Shown in pieces: positions 9,219-16,139 of a stretch of DNA of 64,000 nucleotides. The stretch lies in the NCBI GenBank assembly GCA_947497905.1, contig CANMIH010000003.1, positions 186,001 through 250,000 of the forward strand, in the 5' to 3' direction. Position numbers and translations under genes: made by a program. How positions within the stretch are numbered: position 1 is the stretch's first letter; each line of letters opens with the position of its first letter. Origin of the DNA: an uncultured Pelagimonas sp. Lineage in GTDB: Bacteria; Pseudomonadota; Alphaproteobacteria; Rhodobacterales; Rhodobacteraceae. Below the pieces are notes generated by a model. It was given only the letters and a program-made list of their open reading frames with translations, searched no databases and had not been told where the DNA came from.

Positions 9219-10115
9219 TTAGGCCGAAATTGTCATGCCCTGCTCACGCGCCAGTTCGCGCATGCGCTTTTGCAGCTTCTCAAAGGCACGCACCTCAATC
9301 TGGCGGATACGCTCACGGCTTACGCTATATTGCGACGACAGATCTTCCAGGGTGACGGCCTGTTCGGCCAGACGACGCTGGCTCAGAATGTCGCGCTCGC
9401 GATCATTCAGCACATCCATCGCCTGAGCGAGCAAGGCACGACGTGCATCAAGCTCATCCTTTTCGGCATAATCACCGGCCTGATCCGCATCCTCGTCTTC
9501 GAGCCAATCCTGCCACTGCATGGTGCCTTCGCCTTCCGACCCCACGGTCGCGTTGAGCGAGGCATCTCCACCGGACATCCGGCGGTTCATGCTTACAACG
9601 TCTTTTTCGGTCACACCCAGATCATGGGCGATTTTCGCGACGTGTTCGGGGCGCAGATCACCATCTTCCAGCGCGCCGATACGAGACTTGGCTTTGCGCA
9701 GATTGAAGAAAAGCTTTTTCTGAGCGGAGGTTGTACCAAGTTTGACCAAGGACCAGGAGCGCAGGATATATTCCTGAATGCTCGCGCGGATCCACCACAT
9801 GGCATAGGTGGCCAAACGGAAACCTTTGTCCGGATCAAAGCGTTTGACGGCCTGCATCAGCCCGACGTTGGCTTCTGAGATCACCTCAGCCTGGGGCAAC
9901 CCGTAGCCGCGATAGCCCATGGCGATTTTGGCCGCCAGACGCAGGTGAGATGTGACCATCTTATGCGCCGCGCGGCTGTCTTCACTCTCAACCCAACGCT
10001 TGGCCAGCATGAATTCTTCTTCCGGCTCCAAGAGCGGGAATTTACGGATTTCCTGCAGATACCGGCTTAGCCCTGCTTCGGGCGAAGGTGCCGGAAGATT
10101 TGCGTAGTTGCTCAT
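9219..10115 (-). CDS. rpoH: RNA polymerase sigma-32 factor RpoH
   Basis: Heat-shock sigma factor of 298 aa. Region 2 reads MVTSHLRLAAKIAMGYRGYG, then VGLMQAVKRFDPDKGFRLAT and YAMWWIRASIQEYILRSWSL. The RpoH-box area QKKLFFNLRKAK is present, and region 4 ends with YSVSRERIRQIEVRAFEKL. This is a standard group-3 heat-shock sigma rather than RpoD. It is transcribed from a promoter matching its own specificity (10152-10181), which suggests positive autoregulation. CAGGGA lies just before the ATG. Confidence 0.97.
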   Translation of the reverse strand: MSNYANLPAPSPEAGLSRYLQEIRKFPLLEPEEEFMLAKRWVESEDSRAAHKMVTSHLRLAAKIAMGYRGYGLPQAEVISEANVGLMQAVKRFDPDKGFRLATYAMWWIRASIQEYILRSWSLVKLGTTSAQKKLFFNLRKAKSRIGALEDGDLRPEHVAKIAHDLGVTEKDVVSMNRRMSGGDASLNATVGSEGEGTMQWQDWLEDEDADQAGDYAEKDELDARRALLAQAMDVLNDRERDILSQRRLAEQAVTLEDLSSQYSVSRERIRQIEVRAFEKLQKRMRELAREQGMTISA

Positions 10116-10151
10116 GTCCCTGAGGCTCCAATGTTACTCTTCTTAACATAC

Positions 10152-10181
10152 CAGATAGGTGGCGCTAACACCCCTTTCAAG
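10152..10181 (-). promoter_or_regulatory. RpoH (sigma-32)-type promoter of rpoH
   Basis: On the minus strand CTTG (10181-10178) is separated by exactly 18 bases from CCTATCTG (10159-10152). This agrees with the alphaproteobacterial heat-shock consensus CTTG-N17/18-CYTATNTG. The -10 is about 36 bp before the rpoH start codon. The match is seen directly. Use by RpoH is inferred. Confidence 0.75.
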
Positions 10182-10275
10182 GGGCGCTGCTCTAAAAGGT
10201 TGAAACATGTTTAAACGCACAGGTGAGAAACAAAAACCCGTAAGGCTGTGCGCTCACGCGGAGGTGCTGTGTGTT

Positions 10276-11079
10276 TCAGTGTCCGATCTGCTCGATGAGC
10301 AACGGCAATTGCGACAGGAATTCCATCCTCGCCCGAGATCCAGCAAACCCCGTTTCTGCGACAGCTTCGCGCCTAAGGTGCACAAATACATATGCCGCGT
10401 CGCCCTCCTGAATGAGCCCCACAAACCAACCAGATTGCAGAGGACTACGTGCTCCGTTTTGATCCAATTGCCAAACAGTGCCTGTTTTTCCAATCACTTG
10501 CAGGTCACCAACCTCATACCCAGGCAAGGCTTGCCGCAGCTTCTGATGCACCTGGGGTGACACAGCAGTGTCTCCCGCAAAAACCTTTTGCAGGAAATCC
10601 ATCTGCTCTTGCGGTGAAATCTTAAGCGAGCTGCTCAGCCAAGCATGTGTCAGACCGTTATCCTGTCCGGCGTCTCCGCTCAGGTCTCGATTGCCGTAAC
10701 TAAAATCATCCACATATCGCTGGAACTGTAACATTCCGAGACTTCGTGTGAGCCGCTGCGAGTACCAAACCACTGAATAGCGCAACCATCTCCGGGGTGT
10801 CGTAGCCTGCCGCCAGCTCTTGAACGGAGCATTGAGAGAGGGATCATACGCCCATTCTGGCTCTTGCGCGCTTTTAAGCAGCCCCGCGTCGTAGCCCATC
10901 AAAGCCAGCGGGATCTTAAAAGTCGATCCCGGACTTTCGCGCAGATCGCAGGAATCGCCCAGTTGAAGCTCTTTTGACGCCTTCCCCAAAGGCTGAAGCA
11001 GCGTGCAACCTGACCCCGCTTCGACCGCAGTTGCCGCACAAAGCGCCGCAACTGCGCAAATCTGTTTTAAGAATCTCAT
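10276..11079 (-). CDS. class D (OXA-type) beta-lactamase homologue
   Basis: A 267-aa exported serine hydrolase with every class D active-site motif: STFK (Ser52, Lys55), SVV (102-104), YGN (128-130), KTG (198-200) and a Trp at 147 in HAWLSSSLKISPQEQ, matching OXA Trp154. The signal peptide (first about 21 residues) indicates the periplasm. Catalytic machinery is intact, so beta-lactam hydrolysis is likely but the spectrum is unknown. Flanking genes are housekeeping (rpoH, rluD) and there is no mobile element, so it looks like a resident chromosomal gene. No regulator is adjacent. Confidence 0.88.
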   Translation of the reverse strand: MRFLKQICAVAALCAATAVEAGSGCTLLQPLGKASKELQLGDSCDLRESPGSTFKIPLALMGYDAGLLKSAQEPEWAYDPSLNAPFKSWRQATTPRRWLRYSVVWYSQRLTRSLGMLQFQRYVDDFSYGNRDLSGDAGQDNGLTHAWLSSSLKISPQEQMDFLQKVFAGDTAVSPQVHQKLRQALPGYEVGDLQVIGKTGTVWQLDQNGARSPLQSGWFVGLIQEGDAAYVFVHLRREAVAETGFAGSRARMEFLSQLPLLIEQIGH

Positions 11080-11151
11080 CCCTAAACTCGCGCCTAAATA
11101 ATCAATGACGCGAGTTCGGCCTACTGCCCCCCAAAGGTCAACTCCGGCGCA

Positions 11152-12177
11152 TCACTCTGCGCGCAAAGCCGCCAACAGCTGGGCCATATCTTCGGGAAGA
11201 TCGGCTTCGAACAACATTTCCTCCCGCGTGCCGGGATGTACAAAGCCCAGCTCAGCCGCATGCAACGCCTGCCTCTTGAACCCTGTCACGGCTGCATATG
11301 CCTCACCAGAAATCGCTTTTTGTGAGACTTTGCGCCGCCCGCCATACACGGGGTCACCGATCAGGGCATGCCCCGCATGCGCCATATGCACACGGATCTG
11401 GTGCGTACGCCCGGTTTCCAAACGACATTCAACAAGCGCAAGCGCTTCGGGCGCGCCAAACCGCTCAAGAACACGGGCACGGGTGATCGCGTGCCTCCCC
11501 TGCCCATCGAAATATACGGCCTGTTTTTGTCGTTCGGTTTTATGACGTGCCAGACCAGAGGTGATGACGATTTCACCATTGCCGCTGTTGGAAATGCCTT
11601 TGGATCCCATCAATCGAGGGTCTCCGAGGCTTGGCACACCGTAACAGAGCGCCCGATACGAGCGCCGCGCCGAGTGTTTCTCAAACTGAGCCGCGAGACC
11701 GTGATGGGCGCGATCAGATTTCGCCACCACAAGCAAACCGCTGGTGTCTTTGTCGATCCGGTGCACAATTCCGGGGCGCTTTTCGCCACCAATTCCAGAC
11801 AGATCCCCGCCAAAATGATGCAAGAGCGCATTGACCAGCGTGCCGTCCGGCGAACCCGGTGCGGGATGAACCACCATTCCAGCCGGTTTGTTGATAACAA
11901 TCAGATCTTCATCTTCATGTACAATGTCCAACGGAATATCTTGCGCAACGACATCATAATCCTGTGCCTCGGGCACAGAGATGTCGATTTCATCCCCCTC
12001 TTCGACTTTCAGCTTTGGATTGGTCAATGCGGTGCCTGCCCGTGAGACCGCGCCTTCGGCGATCAGCCGGGCCAAACGCGTGCGCGACAGTGACGCCTCC
12101 TCTGGAACATCACGCGCCAGAGCCTTATCAAGACGGGGCGGCGGATCTGCCGCGATGATGACGCGAAGGATGGTCAT
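11152..12177 (-). CDS. rluD: 23S rRNA pseudouridine synthase RluD
   Basis: Pseudouridine synthase of 341 aa that modifies helix 69 of 23S rRNA (positions 1911, 1915 and 1917 in E. coli). An S4 RNA-binding domain is N-terminal (RLDKALARDVPEEASLSRTR), and the catalytic motif is HRIDKDTSGLLVVAK, with Asp as nucleophile. Longer frames exist upstream, but AGGAG five bases before the ATG at 12177 fixes the start. That start codon overlaps the start of the divergent gene at 12176. RluC-type specificity cannot be excluded. Confidence 0.88.
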   Translation of the reverse strand: MTILRVIIAADPPPRLDKALARDVPEEASLSRTRLARLIAEGAVSRAGTALTNPKLKVEEGDEIDISVPEAQDYDVVAQDIPLDIVHEDEDLIVINKPAGMVVHPAPGSPDGTLVNALLHHFGGDLSGIGGEKRPGIVHRIDKDTSGLLVVAKSDRAHHGLAAQFEKHSARRSYRALCYGVPSLGDPRLMGSKGISNSGNGEIVITSGLARHKTERQKQAVYFDGQGRHAITRARVLERFGAPEALALVECRLETGRTHQIRVHMAHAGHALIGDPVYGGRRKVSQKAISGEAYAAVTGFKRQALHAAELGFVHPGTREEMLFEADLPEDMAQLLAALRAE

Positions 12178-12484
12178 GACGTCTCCTGAACCTGAAAACC
12201 TGCCCGAACCGCCCCAGCTGCGCTTTTTGCGCGTGCTGGTCACCGTTTTGACGGGGGTTATGATTGCCGGGATCCTTATGATCCTCGGTCTCATTTGGCA
12301 CAGCTATAGCAATGCCCGCGCGCCGCTTCCAGAGGTCATCACTCTGCCGGACGGCAAAACTGCCATGGCCTATACGCAGGGCCCCGATTGGTATGCCGTG
12401 GTCACAGACACCTCGCAGATATTGATTTTTGATCGTGCCAGCGGAGAGTTGCGCCAAGAGATTCGCATCGAACCCAAGCAGTAA
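12176..12484 (+). CDS. single-pass membrane protein, probably DUF6476
   Basis: A 102-aa protein with one membrane helix (RVLVTVLTGVMIAGILMILG, about residues 19-38) and a C-terminal domain containing LPDGKTAMAYTQGPDWYAVVT and ILIFDRASGELRQ. It resembles small Rhodobacterales proteins that I believe are called DUF6476. The function is unknown. GAAGGA ends five bases before the ATG at 12176. The start codon overlaps that of rluD on the other strand, so each gene's ribosome site lies in the other's first codons. Confidence 0.75.
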   Translation: MTSPEPENLPEPPQLRFLRVLVTVLTGVMIAGILMILGLIWHSYSNARAPLPEVITLPDGKTAMAYTQGPDWYAVVTDTSQILIFDRASGELRQEIRIEPKQ

Positions 12485-12615
12485 GACCCAGAGATCAGCC
12501 GGCTGGAGGTGGCGTAAGACCCGGTGCCTCCGGCGGGAGTATTTGTGAAAAGAAGAAACGTGAACGAACAGAACGCTGCGTTCTAAGTTATTCTATTCGC
12601 GATGATTTTGAAGAA

Positions 12616-12692
12616 TGGTACCGCCTCCCCGGCTCGAACGGGGGACCTCTAGATCCACAATCTAGCGCTCTAACCTACTGAGCTAAGGCGGC
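12616..12692 (-). tRNA. tRNA-His (anticodon GTG)
   Basis: A 77-nt cloverleaf including encoded CCA: acceptor GCCGCCT/AGGCGGT, D-stem GCTC/GAGC, anticodon stem CTAGA/TCTAG with loop TTGTGGA, and T-arm CCCCG-TTCGAGC-CGGGG. The discriminator base is A73, not the C73 of most bacterial tRNA-His. This is a known trait of many alphaproteobacteria, whose HisRS does not rely on G-1:C73. Confidence 0.96.
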
Positions 12693-12702
12693 CTTGGCGG
12701 GG

Positions 12703-12731
12703 TGAATACCCATGCCCCAGAGGGATTGCAA
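12703..12731 (-). promoter_or_regulatory. promoter of tRNA-His
   Basis: Minus-strand TTGCAA (12731-12726) and TATTCA (12708-12703) are separated by 17 bases. The -10 ends 10 bp before the tRNA 5' end. It is a good sigma-70-type promoter by position. Confidence 0.6.
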
Positions 12732-12841
12732 GAGCCAAATCCAACTTTTGTGACAGCTTCGCAAAATTTCCCAACCCTTGCAACGACAGGGGCTTGGGGC
12801 TAGGTCTGAGCCACCGCAAATGGCGGAAATGAGAGGATCCC

Positions 12842-13030
12842 ATGGGCATCAACGACGAACGCGACATCGAGGCAAACCTGCAAATTGGACCTACCGATCA
12901 GGGGATGGTTCGATTGTTTATTTCTGCTGGGGACTTAGAAATCCCTATGGATTTCAGCGTTGAAGAAGCCCAGGAAATCGCCGAAGAATTGATGGCCGCT
13001 GCGCAGATGGTCAGCAAGAAGCAGCGCTAA
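12842..13030 (+). CDS. small conserved Rhodobacterales protein, possibly DUF6324
   Basis: A 62-aa acidic cytosolic protein, MGINDERDIEANLQIGP at the start, with no signal peptide or membrane segment. Predicted beta strands (GMVRLFISAGDLEIPMDF) precede an acidic helix (VEEAQEIAEELMAAAQ). Similar short proteins recur in roseobacters, and I believe the family is DUF6324. The function is unknown. GAGAGG lies about six bases before the ATG. Confidence 0.75.
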   Translation: MGINDERDIEANLQIGPTDQGMVRLFISAGDLEIPMDFSVEEAQEIAEELMAAAQMVSKKQR

Positions 13031-13058
13031 ATAGCCTTGGGGCGCCACCTATGGCGCC

Positions 13059-13511
13059 CTAGTCTAACAGACCCGACAGTTTCGGATCGCGCAGGGCCTG
13101 CAACCGCCGTGCTGCGTGAAATGCGAATTTTCGCGTAAGTTTGCTTCGCCGTGCCGCCGCCAATTTGGTTGCTTCGGGCATGCGGAGAATTTCCCCCCCG
13201 TAGCCATCCGCAATGATCAGCCCACTTTCTGCGGGAAGCAGATCGGTGGGGAACTCAGAATCCACCGCCCAGAAATAGCGATCTGCCCATTCCAGATAGC
13301 CCTGCCATTTGGAATCGCTTTGAAAATCAGCCCGGCTTGATTTGCACTCAACCACCCAAAGTTCGCCTTTGGGACCCAAAGCCATCACATCCATGCGCAG
13401 CCCCCGGTCTGGCACAAATTCTTCCACCGTTGCAAACCCATGGCTGGCGAGCAGCCTGCACACACCGCGGGCCAAAATCTGCCCCGGCATCATCTGAGTG
13501 TCTGTATCCAT
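13059..13511 (-). CDS. mmcB: MmcB-family DNA repair protein
   Basis: A 150-aa protein resembling Caulobacter MmcB, an SOS-induced factor for mitomycin C resistance. The core looks like a PD-(D/E)xK nuclease fold: RGLRMDVMALG (Asp41), then LWVVECKSSRADF (Glu55-x-Lys57) and SDSKWQGYLEWADRYFW. Nuclease activity is inferred from fold only. A LexA box lies 12 bp before the ATG, supporting DNA-damage control. No Shine-Dalgarno is visible at this ATG, so the mRNA may have little or no leader. Confidence 0.85.
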   Translation of the reverse strand: MDTDTQMMPGQILARGVCRLLASHGFATVEEFVPDRGLRMDVMALGPKGELWVVECKSSRADFQSDSKWQGYLEWADRYFWAVDSEFPTDLLPAESGLIIADGYGGEILRMPEATKLAAARRSKLTRKFAFHAARRLQALRDPKLSGLLD

Positions 13512-13522
13512 GGTGAGATAAT

Positions 13523-13537
13523 GAACATTACGTGAAC
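13523..13537 (-). promoter_or_regulatory. LexA (SOS) box of mmcB
   Basis: Reads GTTCACGTAATGTTC on the minus strand, an exact match to the alphaproteobacterial LexA operator GTTC-N7-GTTC. It lies 12 bp upstream of the mmcB start, where bound LexA would cover the transcription start. The match is seen directly. SOS control is inferred and agrees with known control of mmcB in Caulobacter. Confidence 0.85.
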
Positions 13538-13569
13538 AAATGCAAGATCCGAGGTGAATCAGATCCTGC

Positions 13570-13617
13570 TTGACATGATACCATATGGTGTCATTTTAAA
13601 TGATACCAAAAGGTTTC
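13570..13617 (+). promoter_or_regulatory. promoter with two tandem operators for the ArsR-type regulator
   Basis: TTGACA at 13570-13575 is followed 18 bp later by TTTTAA (13594-13599), a likely -35/-10 pair. Two dyads share the pattern GATACC-N4-GGT-N-TC: GATACCATATGGTGTC at 13577-13592 inside the spacer, and GATACCAAAAGGTTTC at 13602-13617 after the -10. Their starts are 25 bp apart. Repressor binding here would block the promoter, so autorepression by the downstream ArsR-type protein is inferred. Confidence 0.65.
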
Positions 13618-13631
13618 GAATCGAGGACACC

Positions 13632-13952
13632 ATGAGCCCCCTTCAGCCGGCCTTCCGAGCCCTTGCAGATCCAACACGCCGGGATATTTTGCGGCGCCTG
13701 TCTGCACGACAAATGACAATCAGCGAAATAACCCTGCATTGCGACATGACGCGGGCGGCGGTGAAGAAACATCTGGTTGTATTGGAGGAAGGCAACCTCA
13801 TTCACATGCAGCGCCAAGGCCGGGAAACCCTGTCGACGCTCAACGCGGAGGCCCTCAAGCCCGTGGTCGATTGGCTGAGCTATTTTGAATCCTTCTGGGA
13901 CGAGAACCTGACCAACTTGCACGACCTATTGTCCAAGGAGGACACTACATGA
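13632..13952 (+). CDS. ArsR-family winged-helix transcriptional regulator
   Basis: A 106-aa dimeric winged-helix repressor type. FRALADPTRRDILRRLS opens the domain, ISEITLHCDMTRAAVKKHL is the helix-turn-helix, and the wing follows (LIHMQRQGRE). No cysteine metal site is apparent, as in the ArsR members paired with SRPBCC proteins. GAGGA lies five bases before the ATG at 13632. The frame is open further upstream, but that part overlaps the promoter. Its stop overlaps the next start (ATGA), so the pair is translationally coupled. Confidence 0.9.
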   Translation: MSPLQPAFRALADPTRRDILRRLSARQMTISEITLHCDMTRAAVKKHLVVLEEGNLIHMQRQGRETLSTLNAEALKPVVDWLSYFESFWDENLTNLHDLLSKEDTT

Positions 13953-14380
13953 CACTGACTATTCGCAAATCAATGTTTTTGCCCGCCACGCCAGATACGG
14001 TTTGGGATCATCTGACCAAAGCCGACCTTCTCGGCAAATGGTTTCACCCCGCGGAACAGGATCTGACCGAGGGACAGCCCTACATTTTGAAGTCTGCAAA
14101 AGATGGCGATCGGATGTGCTGGGGGACGGTCGAAAAATCCTCTCCTGTCAGCCACATGCAATGGTCGTTCACGGTTGGGCCGTTGAATGGGCACATGACA
14201 ACCGTGGATTGGCATCTCGCGCCCGCCCCCGGCGGAACGAACCTGACGCTAGAGCATTCAGGATTGCCAGAGGACGGCGCAGCCTACGGTCTGGTGCTGG
14301 CGCTTGATAAGGGGTGGCACGGTTTTCTGGGCAATCTTCACGAGATCGACCAACACCACTTGTCGCCCGAGACCGCATAA
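13949..14380 (+). CDS. SRPBCC/AHSA1-domain protein
   Basis: A 143-aa START-like helix-grip protein of the Activator of Hsp90 ATPase homologue type: FLPATPDTVWDHLTKADLLG, KWFHPAEQDLTEGQ, and LTLEHSGLPEDG near the C-terminus. Such proteins bind small hydrophobic ligands, often encoded next to an ArsR regulator, as here (4-bp overlap). The ligand and function are unknown. Confidence 0.87.
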   Translation: MTLTIRKSMFLPATPDTVWDHLTKADLLGKWFHPAEQDLTEGQPYILKSAKDGDRMCWGTVEKSSPVSHMQWSFTVGPLNGHMTTVDWHLAPAPGGTNLTLEHSGLPEDGAAYGLVLALDKGWHGFLGNLHEIDQHHLSPETA

Positions 14381-14570
14381 CCTACATGAGGGGTTGGCGG
14401 GTTTCTGCCCTTTGCGTGAACGGGTTCATTCCGGTGGCCTTAAGCAAATCCGAGGGAGCTGGCTCTGTCCGGACCGTGGTCCTTTTACCTGGCGCCCACC
14501 TGTATATACAGGTCCTCGGGAATGCAAAACCCACACGTCTGCGCGCGGTTCCCGCCACATAAAACAACAA

Positions 14571-14602
14571 AGCCCCGAGGTTTCCTCGGGGCTGTTTTTT
14601 TT
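14571..14602 (+). terminator. intrinsic terminator
   Basis: A 10-bp perfect stem (AGCCCCGAGG / CCTCGGGGCT, loop TTT) is followed by GTTTTTTTT. On the minus strand the tail is also T-rich (TTTGTTGTTTTA), so it can stop the SRPBCC transcript and that of the convergent gene at 14615. The roughly 190 bp between the SRPBCC stop and this hairpin hold no recognisable gene. Confidence 0.9.
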
Positions 14603-14614
14603 CAGTGCTTAGAC

Positions 14615-14950
14615 TTAGCGACGAAACTGCGAAGGCAGATTGCGCGGGCCGTTGCGATCCGTCCGAGTATCCACCCGAACCGGGAGCAAAGCCTGCTCTG
14701 TTTTCATTCGCGTGCCACCGGATGGTGTCTTGTCGCTCAAACGCATGATCGACATGGCAAATTGCACCCCGGCAAATACGATACCATTGAACACCCAAAG
14801 CATGATCACAGCGACACCTCCGACGTCAGAATTCGCAACCAGTTGTCCAAGCCGCGCCACATCCAAATGAAGCAGCATGGCGACAAACACCGCCGACAGG
14901 CCGAAACCGACCAGCACCTGACGAATGTAAAGGCGGATCAAGGTAGGCAT
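14615..14950 (-). CDS. small integral membrane protein, unknown function
   Basis: A 111-aa protein with two hydrophobic helices (about residues 8-28, YIRQVLVGFGLSAVFVAMLL, and 43-65, VGGVAVIMLWVFNGIVFAGV) and a basic, arginine-rich cytosolic tail (NGPRNLPSQFRR). I do not recognise a named family. It looks like a lineage-specific inner-membrane protein. It ends beside a bidirectional terminator, and GGAG lies about eight bases before the ATG. Confidence 0.72.
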   Translation of the reverse strand: MPTLIRLYIRQVLVGFGLSAVFVAMLLHLDVARLGQLVANSDVGGVAVIMLWVFNGIVFAGVQFAMSIMRLSDKTPSGGTRMKTEQALLPVRVDTRTDRNGPRNLPSQFRR

Positions 14951-15068
14951 GGCAGCGACTCCTTTTCTCTATGATCAAAAGAGTAGACCTCTGATCCGGA
15001 AGTGCAAGGGCGATCCGACGGAAACCGGCGGTTCTTTGGGAAACAAACTATTTTCACCGATTTGAATC

Positions 15069-15092
15069 AAAAAAACCGGCCACAGGGCCGGT
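15069..15092 (-). terminator. terminator of the ribBA-ribH-nusB operon
   Basis: On the minus strand ACCGGCC-CTGT-GGCCGGT is followed by seven T residues, 25 bp after the nusB stop. This is a textbook intrinsic terminator. Confidence 0.9.
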
Positions 15093-15117
15093 TTCCATCG
15101 TGTTGAAGAGATGTCGC

Positions 15118-15591
15118 TCAGAACGCGTCAGGCTGAGCTTCACGCGCCATATGATCCAGCACGGCATTAACAAATTTGGGCTCGCGACCCTCCGGGAAAA
15201 ACGCCGACGCCACCGAAACAAACTCAGAGATGACAACTTTGGGCGGCGTGTCTGCGGCAATCAATTCGGCACCGGCGGCCCGGAACAGGGCCCGCAGCGT
15301 GGTATCAATCCGATCAATTGGCCATTTGGCAACCAGGGCCCGGTCGGTCATCTGGTCAATTTTCGCCTGATAGCTCACCGCTTCCTTGAGAAGCTGATTG
15401 AACAGACGAATATCCCCTTCAATCAGCTCTTCCCCGTCGGGCAGAACAGCACCAAAGCGGTGATCCAGAAATTCCTGCGTCACCTTATCCACGCTCTGCT
15501 GCGACTGTTCCATCTGGAACAGCGCCTGCACAGCATAAAGGCGCGAAGCTGATTTCATCTTACGTTTCTGGTTACCAGACAGTTCGGTCAT
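15118..15591 (-). CDS. nusB: transcription antitermination factor NusB
   Basis: All-helical RNA-binding protein of 157 aa that joins NusE (S10) at boxA in rRNA antitermination. The family N-terminus is visible (SASRLYAVQALFQMEQS), as are the WPIDRIDTTLRALFRAAGAEL core helix and PPKVVISEFVSVASAFF. Its start overlaps the ribH stop by 4 bp (ATGA), the usual alphaproteobacterial ribH-nusB coupling. Confidence 0.95.
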   Translation of the reverse strand: MTELSGNQKRKMKSASRLYAVQALFQMEQSQQSVDKVTQEFLDHRFGAVLPDGEELIEGDIRLFNQLLKEAVSYQAKIDQMTDRALVAKWPIDRIDTTLRALFRAAGAELIAADTPPKVVISEFVSVASAFFPEGREPKFVNAVLDHMAREAQPDAF

Positions 15592-16139
15592 GCGGTGGTC
15601 GGCCCTTTTGCGTTGCCCGCGATCTGGATCTCATCTGCGCTGGGTTGAAACCCAACACCCGTGCGGGGACCGCCCCACTTACGCGCAAGTGAAATCAGAT
15701 GCAAGGCCGCAGCGGCAGCGCCCCCGCCCTTATTCATTTCATCCACCTCTGCGCGCACACGGGCCTGTTCGTAGTTTTCAACCGTCAGGATACCATTGCC
15801 AATGCATAGCCCCTGCAGGCCCAGCAAGGTGATCCCGCGCGAGCTGTCATTGCAGACTGTATCGTAGTGGGTGGTTTCCCCGCGAATGACACAGCCAAGC
15901 GCAACGTAGCCGTCATAATTTGACATCCGTTCCGCGATGCCAATCGCGGTTGGAATTTCAAGCGCGCCCGGCACCTCAACCACCTCGTGGGTACCACCTA
16001 CAGCCTCAATCTCGGCTTTGGCGCCCGCGATCTGTGCCTCGGCAATCTCTTTGTAATAAGGAGCAACCACGATCAAGATCTTGACCGGCTTATCGAATTC
16101 TGCGCGCGGCAGCACGTGGTGGGTGATGGAAGCGGCCAT
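15588..16139 (-). CDS. ribH: 6,7-dimethyl-8-ribityllumazine synthase
   Basis: Penultimate step of riboflavin synthesis, 183 aa. Condenses the pyrimidinedione with the 4-carbon phosphate made by the RibB half of the upstream gene. Motifs: VVAPYYKEIAEAQ, VVEVPGALEIPTAI and GCVIRGETTHYDTV with the catalytic His. It overlaps both neighbours by a few bases (TAATG upstream, ATGA downstream), so translation of ribBA, ribH and nusB is coupled. Confidence 0.96.
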   Translation of the reverse strand: MAASITHHVLPRAEFDKPVKILIVVAPYYKEIAEAQIAGAKAEIEAVGGTHEVVEVPGALEIPTAIGIAERMSNYDGYVALGCVIRGETTHYDTVCNDSSRGITLLGLQGLCIGNGILTVENYEQARVRAEVDEMNKGGGAAAAALHLISLARKWGGPRTGVGFQPSADEIQIAGNAKGPTTA

